From the NCBI RefSeq assembly GCF_014646995.1, contig NZ_BMOI01000001.1:459018-523017 (forward strand): a stretch of DNA of 64,000 nucleotides, given 5' to 3'. The position numbers and the translations under genes were made by a program. Shown one piece after another: positions 22,175 to 30,759 of the stretch (positions are counted from its first letter, which is position 1; every line of letters starts with the position of its first letter). The stretch is from Curtobacterium luteum (GTDB lineage Bacteria > Actinomycetota > Actinomycetes > Actinomycetales > Microbacteriaceae). The notes under the pieces are model-generated. The model saw nothing but the letters and a program-made list of their open reading frames with translations. It made no database searches and was not told the origin of the DNA.

Positions 22175-22222
22175 GATGGTTCCCTCCCGGCCACCGGTCC
22201 CTCCGGCGGTCCGGCTCCGAAC

Positions 22223-23311
22223 CTACTGGTGGGTTCCTGAGCCGGGCACGACGCGGGCCGCACCGCCGGGCACGACGCGGGCCGCACCGCCGGGCACGAC
22301 GCGGGCCGCACCGCCGGGCACGACGCGGGCCGGACCGCCGGGCACGACACGGGCCGGACCGCGCGGCGTGACGCCGAGGCCGTCCACCGCGGCGAGCACG
22401 TCGTCGGGACCCACGGCGAGCAGCGCCGGGTCCGGTTCCTCGGAGAACACGTCGCCCCGTCGCTGCGACGCATCGGTGAGGACGACGTGCGGCCCGGAGG
22501 CCGGCGGGCCCCAGGCTTCGGGCGGCGCCGGTCCGAACAGGACGACCGAGGGGATCCCGTAGGCGGAGGCGAGGTGCGCCGCGCCCGTGTCCACGGTGAC
22601 GACGACCGCGGCCTCCGCGACGACGGCCGCGAACGGCTACAGGTCGAGGACACGGGCCAGCACCGCCTCCGGCGCCAGCCCGGCCGCCTCCGCGACCGCA
22701 CGTGCACGGACGACGTCGTCCGAGCCTCCCGTCAGGACCACGTCGTGTCCGCGCTCGCGGAGACCCCGCACCACGGCGGCGAAGCGATCGGTCGGCCAGT
22801 GCCGGGCTCCGTGGAACGCACCGACGTGCACGACCGCCGCCCCGGGTGCGACCGACGGCGCCGCCGGACGGTCGACGGCGACCTCGTCGGGGTCGGCGTC
22901 GATCCCGTGCCAGCTGAGCAGGCGCGCCCAGCGCTCCCGCTCGTTCAGCCCCTCCGGCCACTCGGGCCCGTCGTGTCCGTGGGCGGGGTCACGGTGTCCG
23001 ATCACACGACGGGGACCGAGGGCCTCGATCAGGTCGGACGACTCGGGACCGACGCCGTGCAGGTTCACGGCGACGTCCACGGACCCGGTCGGCGCGGCGA
23101 TCGCGTGGTCGAGCCCGTGCTGGGCGAGGTGGACGTCCACCGCCGCCACCAGCTCGACCACGGGGGCGAGCCAGGCGGTCGTGGCGAGGGTGATCCGGTG
23201 TCCCGGGAAGGCACGACGGAGCGCGGTCAGCGCCGGGACGGCGACGAGCAGGTCCCCGAGCTTGATGGCGCGGAGCACGACGAGCTCCGGGCGGCCGTCG
23301 GACGGGGGCAT
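22223..23311 (-). pseudogene. GT9 heptosyltransferase-like gene interrupted by an amber codon
   Basis: Residues 1-224 read as a GT9 (ADP-heptose:LPS heptosyltransferase-like) protein: LVVLRAIKLGDLLVAVPALTAL at the N-terminus and VVHVGAFHGARHWPTDRFAAVV in the middle. At 22637-22639 the frame hits TAG after RVLDL, then continues in the same frame as PFAAVVAEAAVVVTVDTGAAHLASAYG, which is the C-terminal nucleotide-sugar-binding signature of the family. So one in-frame nonsense codon separates two good halves. The C-terminus also carries five 8-residue GGAARVVP-type repeats. No internal restart with a convincing ribosome site was seen. It lies divergent to gmhB. Confidence 0.85.
22241..22360. repeat. 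24-bp tandem repeat, five units
   Basis: Five consecutive 24-bp units (22241-22264, 22265-22288, 22289-22312, 22313-22336, 22337-22360), the first three identical and the last two differing at a few bases. They lie in the 3' end of the GT9 pseudogene, in frame, and encode eight-residue repeats of the type GGAARVVP. Confidence 0.95.
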
Positions 23312-23431
23312 GGTCGGCAGGGCGGTCACGGTCGCGGACGCTAGGCGGTGCCTCCTGCGGGCACGGTCAGCACTGCGCACATCGGCTCTTCCTGGACCCG
23401 CGCGCGGCGACGCACCGGTACTGCTCGGTCC

Positions 23432-23983
23432 ATGGCCCTCGCTCCGGACCGCCCCGTCGGCGGCGTGCTCTTCGACCGCGACGACACCCTCGTCGTCGAC
23501 GTCCCGTACAACGCGGACCCGCACCTCGTCGTGCCGGTGCCCGGAGCGCACCGCGCCGTCGAGCGTGCTCGGGCCGCGGGCCTGCGCCTCGGTGTCGTCA
23601 CCAACCAGTCCGCGATCGCGAAGGGCCTCGCGACCCGCGCGCAGGTCGACGCGACGAACGCCCGCGTCGACGAGCTCGTCGGTCCGTTCGACCTCTGGTG
23701 CGTCTGTCCGCACGACGCCGCCGACGGCTGCGACTGCCGCAAGCCGCGGCCGGGCATGGTGCTCCGCGCCGCCGAGGTCCTGGGCGTCCCGGCGGCCGAG
23801 CTGGTGGTCGTCGGGGACATCGGGGCGGACGTCGCGGCGGCACGGGCGGCGGGCGCGCAGGGCATCCTCGTGCCGACCCCGCGCACCCGGCAGGAGGAGG
23901 TCGACGCCGCCGAGACCGTCGCGGCGACCCTCGACGACGCGGTGAGCCTCGTGCTCGCGCAGCGCTCGGCGCCGGTCGCGTGA
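23432..23983 (+). CDS. gmhB: HAD-IIIA phosphatase, GmhB-like
   Basis: GmhB removes the 1,7-bisphosphate C7 phosphate in heptose synthesis. The 183-residue product has the HAD motif FDRDDT, TNQS as motif II, and CVCPHDAADGCDCRKPRPGM, the zinc-binding Cys/His loop typical of GmhB, with K as motif III and GDIGAD as motif IV. Motif I has a second Asp where Gly or Ala is usual. ATG at 23432 is favoured over longer frames. It is followed by overlapping GT9, then other heptose genes, which supports the pathway role. Confidence 0.87.
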   Translation: MALAPDRPVGGVLFDRDDTLVVDVPYNADPHLVVPVPGAHRAVERARAAGLRLGVVTNQSAIAKGLATRAQVDATNARVDELVGPFDLWCVCPHDAADGCDCRKPRPGMVLRAAEVLGVPAAELVVVGDIGADVAAARAAGAQGILVPTPRTRQEEVDAAETVAATLDDAVSLVLAQRSAPVA

Positions 23984-25110
23984 GCGGGCACGCCGCGCTC
24001 GGCGACGAGCACGCTGCGCCCGCCGCCGGTCCCGTCCGCGGGCACGCACGCGGCGGCCGCCCGCGGGTCCTCGTCGCCCGGCTCGACTCGTTCGGCGACG
24101 TCCTCGTCGCCGGCCCCGCCGTCCGGGCGGTCGCGGCGGGCGCCGCGCACGTCACGCTGCTCTGCGGTCCCCAAGGGGCGCCGGCGGGACGGCTCCTCCC
24201 CGGCGTCGACGTGGTCCGGACCTGGGCGGCGCCGTGGGTCACCGAGACCGCCCGGCCGATCGACGACGCCGTCGTCGACGAGTTCCGGACTCTCGTGGCG
24301 GAGGAGCGTCCGGACGAGGCGGTCGTCCTCACCTCGTTCCACCAGTCCCCGCTCCCCCTCGCCCTGCTCCTGCGGCTCGCGGGCGTGCCACGGGTGAGCG
24401 GCGCGTCCGTCGACCACCCCGGGTCGCTCCTCGACGTCCGGCTCCGCCCCGGCGAGGACCTCCCCGAGGACCTCGCCGAACCCGAGCGCGCCCTCCGCAT
24501 CGCGCGGGCGGCGGGCTTCGCGCTGCCCGCCGACGATGCCGGGAGGCTCGCGGTGCGTCACGACGTCGACCCGCCGGACAGCGTGGCCGGCCTGGGCAGG
24601 TACGTGGTCGTCCACCCGGGTGCGAGCGTCCCGGCACGCGCGTGGCCCGCCGAGCAGCACCGGGAGCTGGTGTCCGCCTACGCGGCTGCGGGCATCCGCG
24701 TGGTCGTCACCGGTTCACCCGGCGAACGCGACCTGACCGCCCTCGTCGCCGGCGACGCCGGGATCGACCTCGGCGGTGCCACGAGCCCCGCGGAACTCGC
24801 CGCGGTGCTCGCCGGCGCGGAGGTCGTCGTGGTCGGGAACACCGGACCGGCGCACCTGGCAGCCGCCGTGGGCGTGCCGATCGTGAGCCTGTTCTCGCCG
24901 GTGGTGCCGGCCGTGAAGTGGGCGCCGTACGCACCGCTCGTCGAGCTCCTGGGCGATCAGGGCGCTCCGTGCCGGCTCAGCCGTGCCCGCGAGTGCCCGG
25001 TCCCGGGTCACCCCTGTCTCACCCGTGTGTCCGTCCAGGATGTGCTGGATGCGCACCGGCGACTGCTGGATCGCGCTTCCCGGATCACCGACGACGTTCC
25101 TGCGCCGTGA
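23980..25110 (+). CDS. GT9 glycosyltransferase, heptosyltransferase-like
   Basis: A 376-residue GT9 protein. VLVARLDSFGDVLVAGPAVRAV fits the N-terminal donor domain, and VVHPGASVPARAWPAEQ plus VVVGNTGPAHLAAAVGVPIVSLFSPV are the C-terminal signature. A Cys-rich end (PCRLSRARECPVPGHPCL) resembles the heptosyltransferase C-terminal Cys cluster. The start is GTG at 23980, overlapping the gmhB stop (GTGA). This family moves heptose from a nucleotide sugar. Its acceptor in this Gram-positive is unknown. Confidence 0.88.
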   Translation: MSGHAALGDEHAAPAAGPVRGHARGGRPRVLVARLDSFGDVLVAGPAVRAVAAGAAHVTLLCGPQGAPAGRLLPGVDVVRTWAAPWVTETARPIDDAVVDEFRTLVAEERPDEAVVLTSFHQSPLPLALLLRLAGVPRVSGASVDHPGSLLDVRLRPGEDLPEDLAEPERALRIARAAGFALPADDAGRLAVRHDVDPPDSVAGLGRYVVVHPGASVPARAWPAEQHRELVSAYAAAGIRVVVTGSPGERDLTALVAGDAGIDLGGATSPAELAAVLAGAEVVVVGNTGPAHLAAAVGVPIVSLFSPVVPAVKWAPYAPLVELLGDQGAPCRLSRARECPVPGHPCLTRVSVQDVLDAHRRLLDRASRITDDVPAP

Positions 25111-25181
25111 CCCGGTGACCGCTGCGTAGCGTGCGCCACTGCTTCTGCTTCTCCTCCTGCTCCTCGACCCGGAAGGCCTGC

Positions 25182-26201
25182 ATGCGCATCCTCGTGTGGC
25201 ACGTCCACGGCGGCTGGATGGACGCGTTCGTCCGCGGCCAGCACCGGTACCTCGTGCCGACGACCGCGGCCCGCGACGCCGACGGCCTGGGGCGCGGCGG
25301 CCGGGACTGGCCGGACTCGGTCGTCGAGATCGCGCCGGAGGACGTCGCCGACGCCGAGGTCGACGTGGTCGTCCTCCAGCGCACGGAGGAGCTCGAGGCA
25401 GCCGAGCGCCTGCTCCGTGGCCGATCGGTCCCGATCGTCTTCGTCGAGCACAACGCGCCGCGGGTCGACGTCCCGGACAGCCGGCACCCGCTCCGGGACC
25501 GGGACGACCTCCGCATCGCGCACGTCACGCACTGGAACGCCCTCATGTGGGACTGCGGCACGACCGCCACGACCGTCGTCGAGCACGGCGTGGTCGACCC
25601 CGGTCCGCTGTACACCGGGGCCGTGGAGCGCTTCGGCGCCGTCATCAACGAACCGGTCCGCCGTGGCCGGGTCGTCGGGACGGACCTGCTCCCCCGCTTC
25701 GGGGCTGTCGCCCCCGTCGACCTGTGGGGCATCGGCACGGAGCGCATCGGAGCGCTGGGGTTCGGCGACCGCGTGACGGCGCTCGGGGACGTCCCGTCGG
25801 ACCCGATGCACCGGGCGCTCGCCGAGCGCCGCGCGTACGTCCACCCGAACCGCTGGACGTCGCTCGGGCTCTCGCTGATCGAGGCCATGCACATGGCGAT
25901 GCCCGTCCTCGTCCTGGCGACGACCGACGCCCCGCGCACCGTGCCCGCGGACGCCGGCGCGATCGCGACCGACGTCGAGGAGCTGGTTCGCGCCTCCAGG
26001 CTGCTGCTGGAGGACCCGGACGAGGCGCGGCGACGCGGGGCGGTCGCACGGGAGGCCGCGCTGGAGCGCCACTCGCTCGCACGCTTCACCGCTGACTGGG
26101 ACGACCTGCTCGACCGGGCCGTCACCGACCACCACCGGACCGCGCGCGCTGCGCGACGGGACGGCGCGACCGAGGTCGCGCTGGAAGGGAGCGCCCGATG
26201 A
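25182..26201 (+). CDS. Glycosyltransferase (GT4/GT1-like)
   Basis: A 339-residue protein. The C-terminal half contains the GT-B signature [35 protein letters not shown], the E-x7-E type nucleotide-sugar site. The N-terminus [26 protein letters not shown] is typical of glycosyltransferases that act on a carrier or a peptide surface. ATG at 25182 is chosen because GGAAGG lies 5 bp upstream. The gene starts 71 bp after GT9 and overlaps the next by 4 bp (ATGA). Confidence 0.82.
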   Translation: MRILVWHVHGGWMDAFVRGQHRYLVPTTAARDADGLGRGGRDWPDSVVEIAPEDVADAEVDVVVLQRTEELEAAERLLRGRSVPIVFVEHNAPRVDVPDSRHPLRDRDDLRIAHVTHWNALMWDCGTTATTVVEHGVVDPGPLYTGAVERFGAVINEPVRRGRVVGTDLLPRFGAVAPVDLWGIGTERIGALGFGDRVTALGDVPSDPMHRALAERRAYVHPNRWTSLGLSLIEAMHMAMPVLVLATTDAPRTVPADAGAIATDVEELVRASRLLLEDPDEARRRGAVAREAALERHSLARFTADWDDLLDRAVTDHHRTARAARRDGATEVALEGSAR

Positions 26202-27499
26202 AGATCGCGATGGTGTCCGAGCACGCGAGTCCGCTCGCGACCCTCGGCGGCGTCGACGCCGGCGGCCAGAACGTCCACGTCGCCGAGCTGTCCGGGGCCC
26301 TGGCGGACCGCGGCCACCAGGTGACGGTGTACACGCGACGCGACGCAGCAGACCTGCCCGTGCGTGTCCTGCTCCGACCGGGTGTCGAGGTCGTCCACGT
26401 CGACGCCGGTCCGGCCCGGACGGTGCCGAAGGACGAGCTGTTCCCGTACATGGGGACGTTCGCCGCCGTCCTCGCGGCTGAGTGGTTCGTCGACCGTCCC
26501 GACGTCGTGCACGCGCACTTCTGGATGTCCGGCCACGCCGCGCTCGAGGCCGTCGCCCAGGTCCAGGCGCGGACCGGCGGCGTGCGGATCCCCGTCGCGC
26601 AGACCTTCCACGCGCTCGGCGTCGTGAAGCGCCGCCACCAGGGTTCCGCGGACACCAGCCCGGCCGAGCGCGAGTGGGTCGAGCCCGCCGTCGGGCGGAG
26701 CGTCGACCAGGTCGTCGCCACCTGTTCGGACGAGGCGTTCGAGCTGAAGGCCCTCGGCGTCCCGCTGCAGCGGATCTCGGTCGTGCCGTGCGGCGTCGAC
26801 GTCGAGACCTTCCGGCCGGACGGACCCGTCGAGGAGCGGGGCCGCACGCACCGGGTCCTCACCGCCTCCCGACTCGTGCAGCGGAAGGGCGTCGGCACGA
26901 CGATCGCCGCCGTCGCCGCACTCGTGCACGAGGGCCGGGACGTCGAACTCGTCGTCGTCGGCGGGGCCGGCGTCGCCGGCGCCGACCTGCCCGACGACCC
27001 GGAGTACCAGCGCCTCGACGCGCTCGCGCGCTCGCTCGGGATCCGCGAACACGTGCACTTCCGCGGCCAGCTCGGTCAGCACGACATGCCCGCGGTGTAC
27101 CGGAGCGCCGACGTCGTCGTGTGCGCGCCCTGGTACGAGCCGTTCGGGATCGTGCCGCTGGAGGCGATGGCGTGTGGTCGCCCGGTGATCGCGTCGAGCG
27201 TCGGCGGACTGATCGACACCGTCGTCGAGGACGCCACGGGGCTGCACGTGCCGCCCCGCGACGAGGAGGCCGTCGCGACCGCGATCGGCACCCTCCTCGA
27301 GGACCCCGAGCGTCGTGAGGCGTTCGGAGCCGCCGGACGCGACCGCGCCGTGGCCCGGTACACGTGGCAGAAGGTCGCGGCCGAGAGCGAGCGCGTGTAC
27401 GACCGGCTCATCGCCGGCGGCGGCGCGGTCGCCGACACCCGTCCCAGCGCTCGTCGCTCCCCCCGTCGCACCGCGACCACCGAGAGGACCGCTCGATGA
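26198..27499 (+). CDS. GT4 glycosyltransferase, MshA-like
   Basis: A 433-residue GT4 enzyme. The N-terminus [35 protein letters not shown] is close to the family of D-inositol-3-phosphate glycosyltransferase (MshA), with the acceptor-domain stretch [15 protein letters not shown]. The GT4 donor site is [24 protein letters not shown]. The cluster context (GmhA, HldE, GT9) argues for glycan assembly rather than mycothiol. Overlap with neighbours is 4 bp on both sides. Confidence 0.83.
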   Translation: MKIAMVSEHASPLATLGGVDAGGQNVHVAELSGALADRGHQVTVYTRRDAADLPVRVLLRPGVEVVHVDAGPARTVPKDELFPYMGTFAAVLAAEWFVDRPDVVHAHFWMSGHAALEAVAQVQARTGGVRIPVAQTFHALGVVKRRHQGSADTSPAEREWVEPAVGRSVDQVVATCSDEAFELKALGVPLQRISVVPCGVDVETFRPDGPVEERGRTHRVLTASRLVQRKGVGTTIAAVAALVHEGRDVELVVVGGAGVAGADLPDDPEYQRLDALARSLGIREHVHFRGQLGQHDMPAVYRSADVVVCAPWYEPFGIVPLEAMACGRPVIASSVGGLIDTVVEDATGLHVPPRDEEAVATAIGTLLEDPERREAFGAAGRDRAVARYTWQKVAAESERVYDRLIAGGGAVADTRPSARRSPRRTATTERTAR

Positions 27500-28137
27500 C
27501 CATCTCCCCCACCGAGACCGCCGGGACCACCGGCGCCGCTCCGGCGGGCACGACGTCGGACAGCGTCCGTGTCGTGCGCGACCACGTCGCCGCGTCCGTC
27601 CCCGTCATCGCGTCGCTCGTGGACCACGGCGACCACATCGCCGCCTGGGCCGACGACATCGCGACGCGCCTGGTCGCCGGACGGCGGCTCCTGGCCGCGG
27701 GCAACGGCGGGTCCGCGGCCGAGGCGCAGCACCTCACGTCCGAGCTGACCGGGCGCTTCGACGGGGATCGTCCCGCGTACTCCGCGATCTCGCTGCACGC
27801 GGAGACCTCGGCCGTCACCGCGATCGGCAACGACTACGGCTACGACGAGGTGTTCGCCCGCCAGGTCCGCGCGCACGCCCGCGCCGGCGACGTCGTCGTC
27901 CTGCTGAGCACCAGCGGCAAGAGCCCGAACCTGCTCCGTGCCGCCGAGGCCGCACGGGCGGTCGGCGCGTTCGCGATCGCGATGACCGGCTCGCAGCCGA
28001 ACCCCCTCGCCGCGGCCGTCGACGACGCGATCTGCATCGACGGCCCCTCCGCGAACGTGCAGGAGGCGCAGCTCGTGCTCGTCCACGCCCTCTGCCGGGC
28101 GATGGAGCCGGCCCTGCGCCGCGGAGCACGCCGGTGA
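27496..28137 (+). CDS. gmhA: Sedoheptulose 7-phosphate isomerase, GmhA-like (SIS domain)
   Basis: GmhA converts sedoheptulose 7-phosphate to glycero-manno-heptose 7-phosphate. The 213-residue product has the SIS fold with [22 protein letters not shown], the phosphate-binding loop plus the catalytic Glu and His region of GmhA, SEL/RF substrate contacts, and [12 protein letters not shown]. The C-terminal helix with [15 protein letters not shown] carries the usual zinc-site His-x3-Glu type residues. ATG at 27496 overlaps the GT4 stop; the next gene's GTG overlaps its own stop. Confidence 0.92.
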   Translation: MTISPTETAGTTGAAPAGTTSDSVRVVRDHVAASVPVIASLVDHGDHIAAWADDIATRLVAGRRLLAAGNGGSAAEAQHLTSELTGRFDGDRPAYSAISLHAETSAVTAIGNDYGYDEVFARQVRAHARAGDVVVLLSTSGKSPNLLRAAEAARAVGAFAIAMTGSQPNPLAAAVDDAICIDGPSANVQEAQLVLVHALCRAMEPALRRGARR

Positions 28138-29540
28138 CCGGCGGTCGCTCGGGCGGCGCGGCCCGCGCCGGTGCCCGTCGCATCGTCGTGGTCGGGGACA
28201 CCCTGCTCGACGTCGACGTCTCGGGCACGAGCGAACGGCTCAGCCCCGACGCCCCGGTGCCCGTCGTCGACGTCCGCACCGACGACCGCCGCGCGGGCGG
28301 TGCCGGCCTCGTGGCGACGATGCTCGCGAAGGACGGCCACGACGTCACCCTCGTGACCGTGCTGTCCGACGACGGCCGCGGCGACGAGATCCGCGACCTC
28401 CTGCCCGGGGTGCGCGTCGTCGCCGGGCCGTCCGGCGCCCCGACGCCCGTGAAGACCCGGGTCCGTGTCGTCGACCACGCCCTCGTCCGGATCGACGAGG
28501 GATGCGCCACACCGCCCGTCCCCGAGGTCACCGCGGCGATGACCGACGCGCTCGCCGAAGCCGACGCGGTCATCGTCGCCGACTACGGCCGCGGGGTCGC
28601 GGCCGCCCCGGCAGTGCGCGCCGCGCTCGAGGCGGTCGCCGCGCACACCCCGGTCGTCTGGGACCCGCACCCCAAGGGCGCCCAGCCGGTGCCGGGCACG
28701 ACCGTCGCGACGCCGAACACCGCCGAGGCCCGGGCCTTCAGCGGTCTCGGCGGCGAGGGCGTCCCGTTCGCCACCGACGCCGCCGGAGCCCTGCGCGAGG
28801 CGTGGGGCACGGACGCCGTGGCGGTCACGATGGGCGACCGCGGCGCGCTCGTCGCCTCGGCGTCCGGCAGCCGCTTCGTCCCCGCCCCCTCGACGACCGC
28901 GGGTGACCCGTGCGGTGCCGGCGACCGGCTCGCCGCCGGGGTCGCGGTCGCCCTCGCCGAGGGTGCCGGACTCGCCGACGCGGTCGCCGCCGGGGTCGCC
29001 GACGCCTCCGCGTACCTCGCGGCCGGCGGGGTCAGCGCGCTGTTCGCCGACCGCGGCGCCGAGCCCGTGGCGGTCCCCGGCACCGACCGGGACGCGCTCC
29101 GGCTCGTCCAACGGGTCCGGGCCGACGGCGGCACCGTCGTGGCCACCGGTGGCTGCTTCGACCTCCTGCACGCGGGGCACGCCCGCACGCTGTCCGCGGC
29201 CCGCGCGCTCGGGGACTGCCTCGTGGTGTGCCTCAACTCCGACGCGTCCGTCCGGGCGCTCAAGGGTCCCGAACGGCCGATCATGAGCCAGGACGACCGC
29301 GTCGAGCTCCTGCTCGCGCTCGACTGCGTCGACGCCGTCGTCGTGTTCGACGAGCACACGCCCGACGAGGCGCTCCGTCGCTTCCGGCCCGACGTCTGGG
29401 CGAAGGGCGGCGACTACGACGCCGCCGACCTGCCCGAGGCCGCCACGCTCGCCGAGTGGGGCGGGCGCGTCGTCACCGTGCCCTTCCACCCGGGCCGCTC
29501 CACCACCCGTCTCGCCGCCGCGCTCGCGCACGTCGGCTGA
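28134..29540 (+). CDS. hldE: HldE-like heptose kinase/nucleotidyltransferase fusion (copy 1)
   Basis: A 468-residue fusion. The N-terminal PfkB-type kinase (about 1-310) contains VVVGDTLLDVDVSG, PVVDVRTD and the C-terminal signature DPCGAGDRLAAG. The C-terminal domain (about 325-468) is a nucleotidyltransferase with TGGCFDLLHAGHARTL (GCFDxxHxGH) and LNSDASVRALKGPERP. In HldE the two halves make nucleotide-activated heptose from the 7-phosphate. The kinase signature 1 is atypical: GGAGLVAT replaces GGAANxAxN, losing the Asn. GTG start at 28134 overlaps gmhA. Confidence 0.87.
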   Translation: MTGGRSGGAARAGARRIVVVGDTLLDVDVSGTSERLSPDAPVPVVDVRTDDRRAGGAGLVATMLAKDGHDVTLVTVLSDDGRGDEIRDLLPGVRVVAGPSGAPTPVKTRVRVVDHALVRIDEGCATPPVPEVTAAMTDALAEADAVIVADYGRGVAAAPAVRAALEAVAAHTPVVWDPHPKGAQPVPGTTVATPNTAEARAFSGLGGEGVPFATDAAGALREAWGTDAVAVTMGDRGALVASASGSRFVPAPSTTAGDPCGAGDRLAAGVAVALAEGAGLADAVAAGVADASAYLAAGGVSALFADRGAEPVAVPGTDRDALRLVQRVRADGGTVVATGGCFDLLHAGHARTLSAARALGDCLVVCLNSDASVRALKGPERPIMSQDDRVELLLALDCVDAVVVFDEHTPDEALRRFRPDVWAKGGDYDAADLPEAATLAEWGGRVVTVPFHPGRSTTRLAAALAHVG

Positions 29541-29600
29541 GCGGCGCACGGGTCCGTCCCGACGGGTCCGTCCGCGCCCACCCTCCACGAAAGGAACCCC

Positions 29601-30305
29601 ATGCCCGTCCCCACCACACCGATCGGCCGTGTCCTCGTCACCGGCGGCGCCTCGGGCCTCGGAGCCGCGGTCGTCGCCGCGGTCGCCGAGGCCGGCGGCA
29701 CGCCCGTCGTGCTCGACCTCGCCGTCGACGCCGTGCCGGAGGGCGTCGACGCCGTCACGGTCAACGTCACCGACACCGCCGCGACCGAGCAGGCGGTCCG
29801 GGACGCCGCGGAGCGCCACGGCGGCCTCGACGCGGTCGTCACGGCCGCCGGCATCGACAAGCCCGCGCCGATCGGTGGCATCTCCTCCGGCGACTGGGAG
29901 CGCATCGTCGCGGTGAACCTGCTCGGCACGGCCGCGGTCGTGCGGGCGGCGCTCCCGGCGCTCGAGGCGACGCACGGCCGGGTCGTGACGATCTCGTCCT
30001 CGCTCGCCCTGCGCGGCGTCGGCGACGGCACCGCCTACTCGGCGTCGAAGTTCGGCGTCCGTGGTTTCTCGCAGGCCCTGGCGGCGGAGACCGGCGGTCG
30101 CATCGGCGTGACGAACGTGATCCCGGCGGGCATGCGGACGAACTTCTTCGCCGACCGGACGGAGCAGTACAAGCCCGGTCCCGACGCACAGCTCATCGAG
30201 CCGGAGTACGTCGCGAACGCGATCCTCTTCGCGCTCGCGCAGCCCGCGGGCTGCGAGATCCGCGAGCTGTCGATCATGCCGGCCACGGAACCGAGCTGGC
30301 CGTAG
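29601..30305 (+). CDS. Short-chain dehydrogenase/reductase
   Basis: A 234-residue classical SDR with the cofactor motif TGGASGLG, the TAAG (NNAG-like) motif, catalytic Ser in VVTISSSLAL and the YxxxK pair in YSASK. It follows hldE by 60 bp with AAAGGAACCCC before the ATG. It is too short, and of the wrong SDR type, to be the extended HldD epimerase. Substrate unknown; oxidation or reduction of a sugar or sugar alcohol is plausible from the neighbours. Confidence 0.85.
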   Translation: MPVPTTPIGRVLVTGGASGLGAAVVAAVAEAGGTPVVLDLAVDAVPEGVDAVTVNVTDTAATEQAVRDAAERHGGLDAVVTAAGIDKPAPIGGISSGDWERIVAVNLLGTAAVVRAALPALEATHGRVVTISSSLALRGVGDGTAYSASKFGVRGFSQALAAETGGRIGVTNVIPAGMRTNFFADRTEQYKPGPDAQLIEPEYVANAILFALAQPAGCEIRELSIMPATEPSWP

Positions 30306-30324
30306 GCGGTCCCGACGACGGACG

Positions 30325-30371
30325 GGCGCGCCCCGCTCAGTGGCAACGCGGAGCGTTGTGCGGGGCGCGCC
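30325..30371 (+). terminator. Long hairpin, end of the heptose operon
   Basis: Perfect 12-bp arms (30325-30336 and 30360-30371) enclose an interior with its own small AACGC/GCGTT stem. It starts 20 bp after the SDR stop codon. Confidence 0.75.
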
Positions 30372-30584
30372 GACCGAGCCTGCGAGGGAGGACGGTGCCG
30401 GACGGCACCGCGCCTCCCGTCCGTCCGGGGTCGCGTCAGCGACGCGTGGTCGTGGCGCGGCGCGCAGGTGCGGTGCGGCGCGCACGTGCGGTGCGCAGGT
30501 GCGGTGCGCACGTGCGGTGCGAGGTGGTGCAGAAGCGGCGCGGCGGTGCGGTGTGGCGCAGGCGCGGCACGGCGCGCACACATG
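30372..30584. repeat. Gene-free GTGCGG-rich simple-repeat region
   Basis: No gene is seen here. From about 30455 to 30575 the sequence is a degenerate run of GTGCGG, GTGCGC and CGCACGTG words. A single copy of the 23-bp repeat unit described for 30691-30759 lies at 30427-30449. This fills the gap between convergent ends of the SDR gene and the third GT9 gene, next to a 61-bp inverted repeat. Confidence 0.7.
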
Positions 30585-30645
30585 GTGCGAGGTTCCACAC
30601 ACGGTGCGACGCCCGAACCCTCGCACCGTGTGTGGAACCTCGCAC
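30585..30645. repeat. 61-bp inverted-repeat element (copy 2, perfect)
   Basis: Arms at 30585-30609 and 30621-30645 are perfect 25-nt inverted repeats around an 11-nt spacer. Arms begin GTGCGAGGTTCC, like the copy at 8638-8698, and the arm and spacer lengths are identical. It lies in a gap between convergent genes, where REP-type elements and bidirectional terminators are often found. Confidence 0.95.
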
Positions 30646-30690
30646 GGTGCAGCCGGGCGGGTGGCGCCAGGACGAGTCCTCGCACGGTGC

Positions 30691-30759
30691 GGGGTCGCGT
30701 CAGCGCCGAGTCCGGGGTCGCCTCAACGACGCGTCCGGGGTCGCCTCAGCGACGCGTCG
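30691..30759. repeat. 23-bp tandem repeat, three units, spanning a stop codon
   Basis: Units at 30691-30713, 30714-30736 and 30737-30759 share GGGGTCGC-TCA-CG-C-GTC. The third contains the stop codon (30746-30748) and last codons of the GT9 gene, and the others lie downstream. A fourth copy is at 30427-30449. Period and placement match the exact duplication at the end of apt. Confidence 0.9.

Noticed and set aside
15449-22240. Forward open frame of 2263 codons
   Set aside because: It covers several real genes on both strands and reads as Arg/Gly/Asp-rich nonsense.
22241-22360. Possible CRISPR array
   Set aside because: Units are directly abutting without spacers and encode an in-frame peptide repeat.
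22637-22639. Recoding of TAG as pyrrolysine
   Set aside because: No pyrrolysine genes are seen, GT9 enzymes have no such residue, and the host group does not use it.
29601-30305. HldD heptose epimerase
   Set aside because: The product is a classical 234-residue SDR with YSASK, not an extended SDR of about 310 residues.
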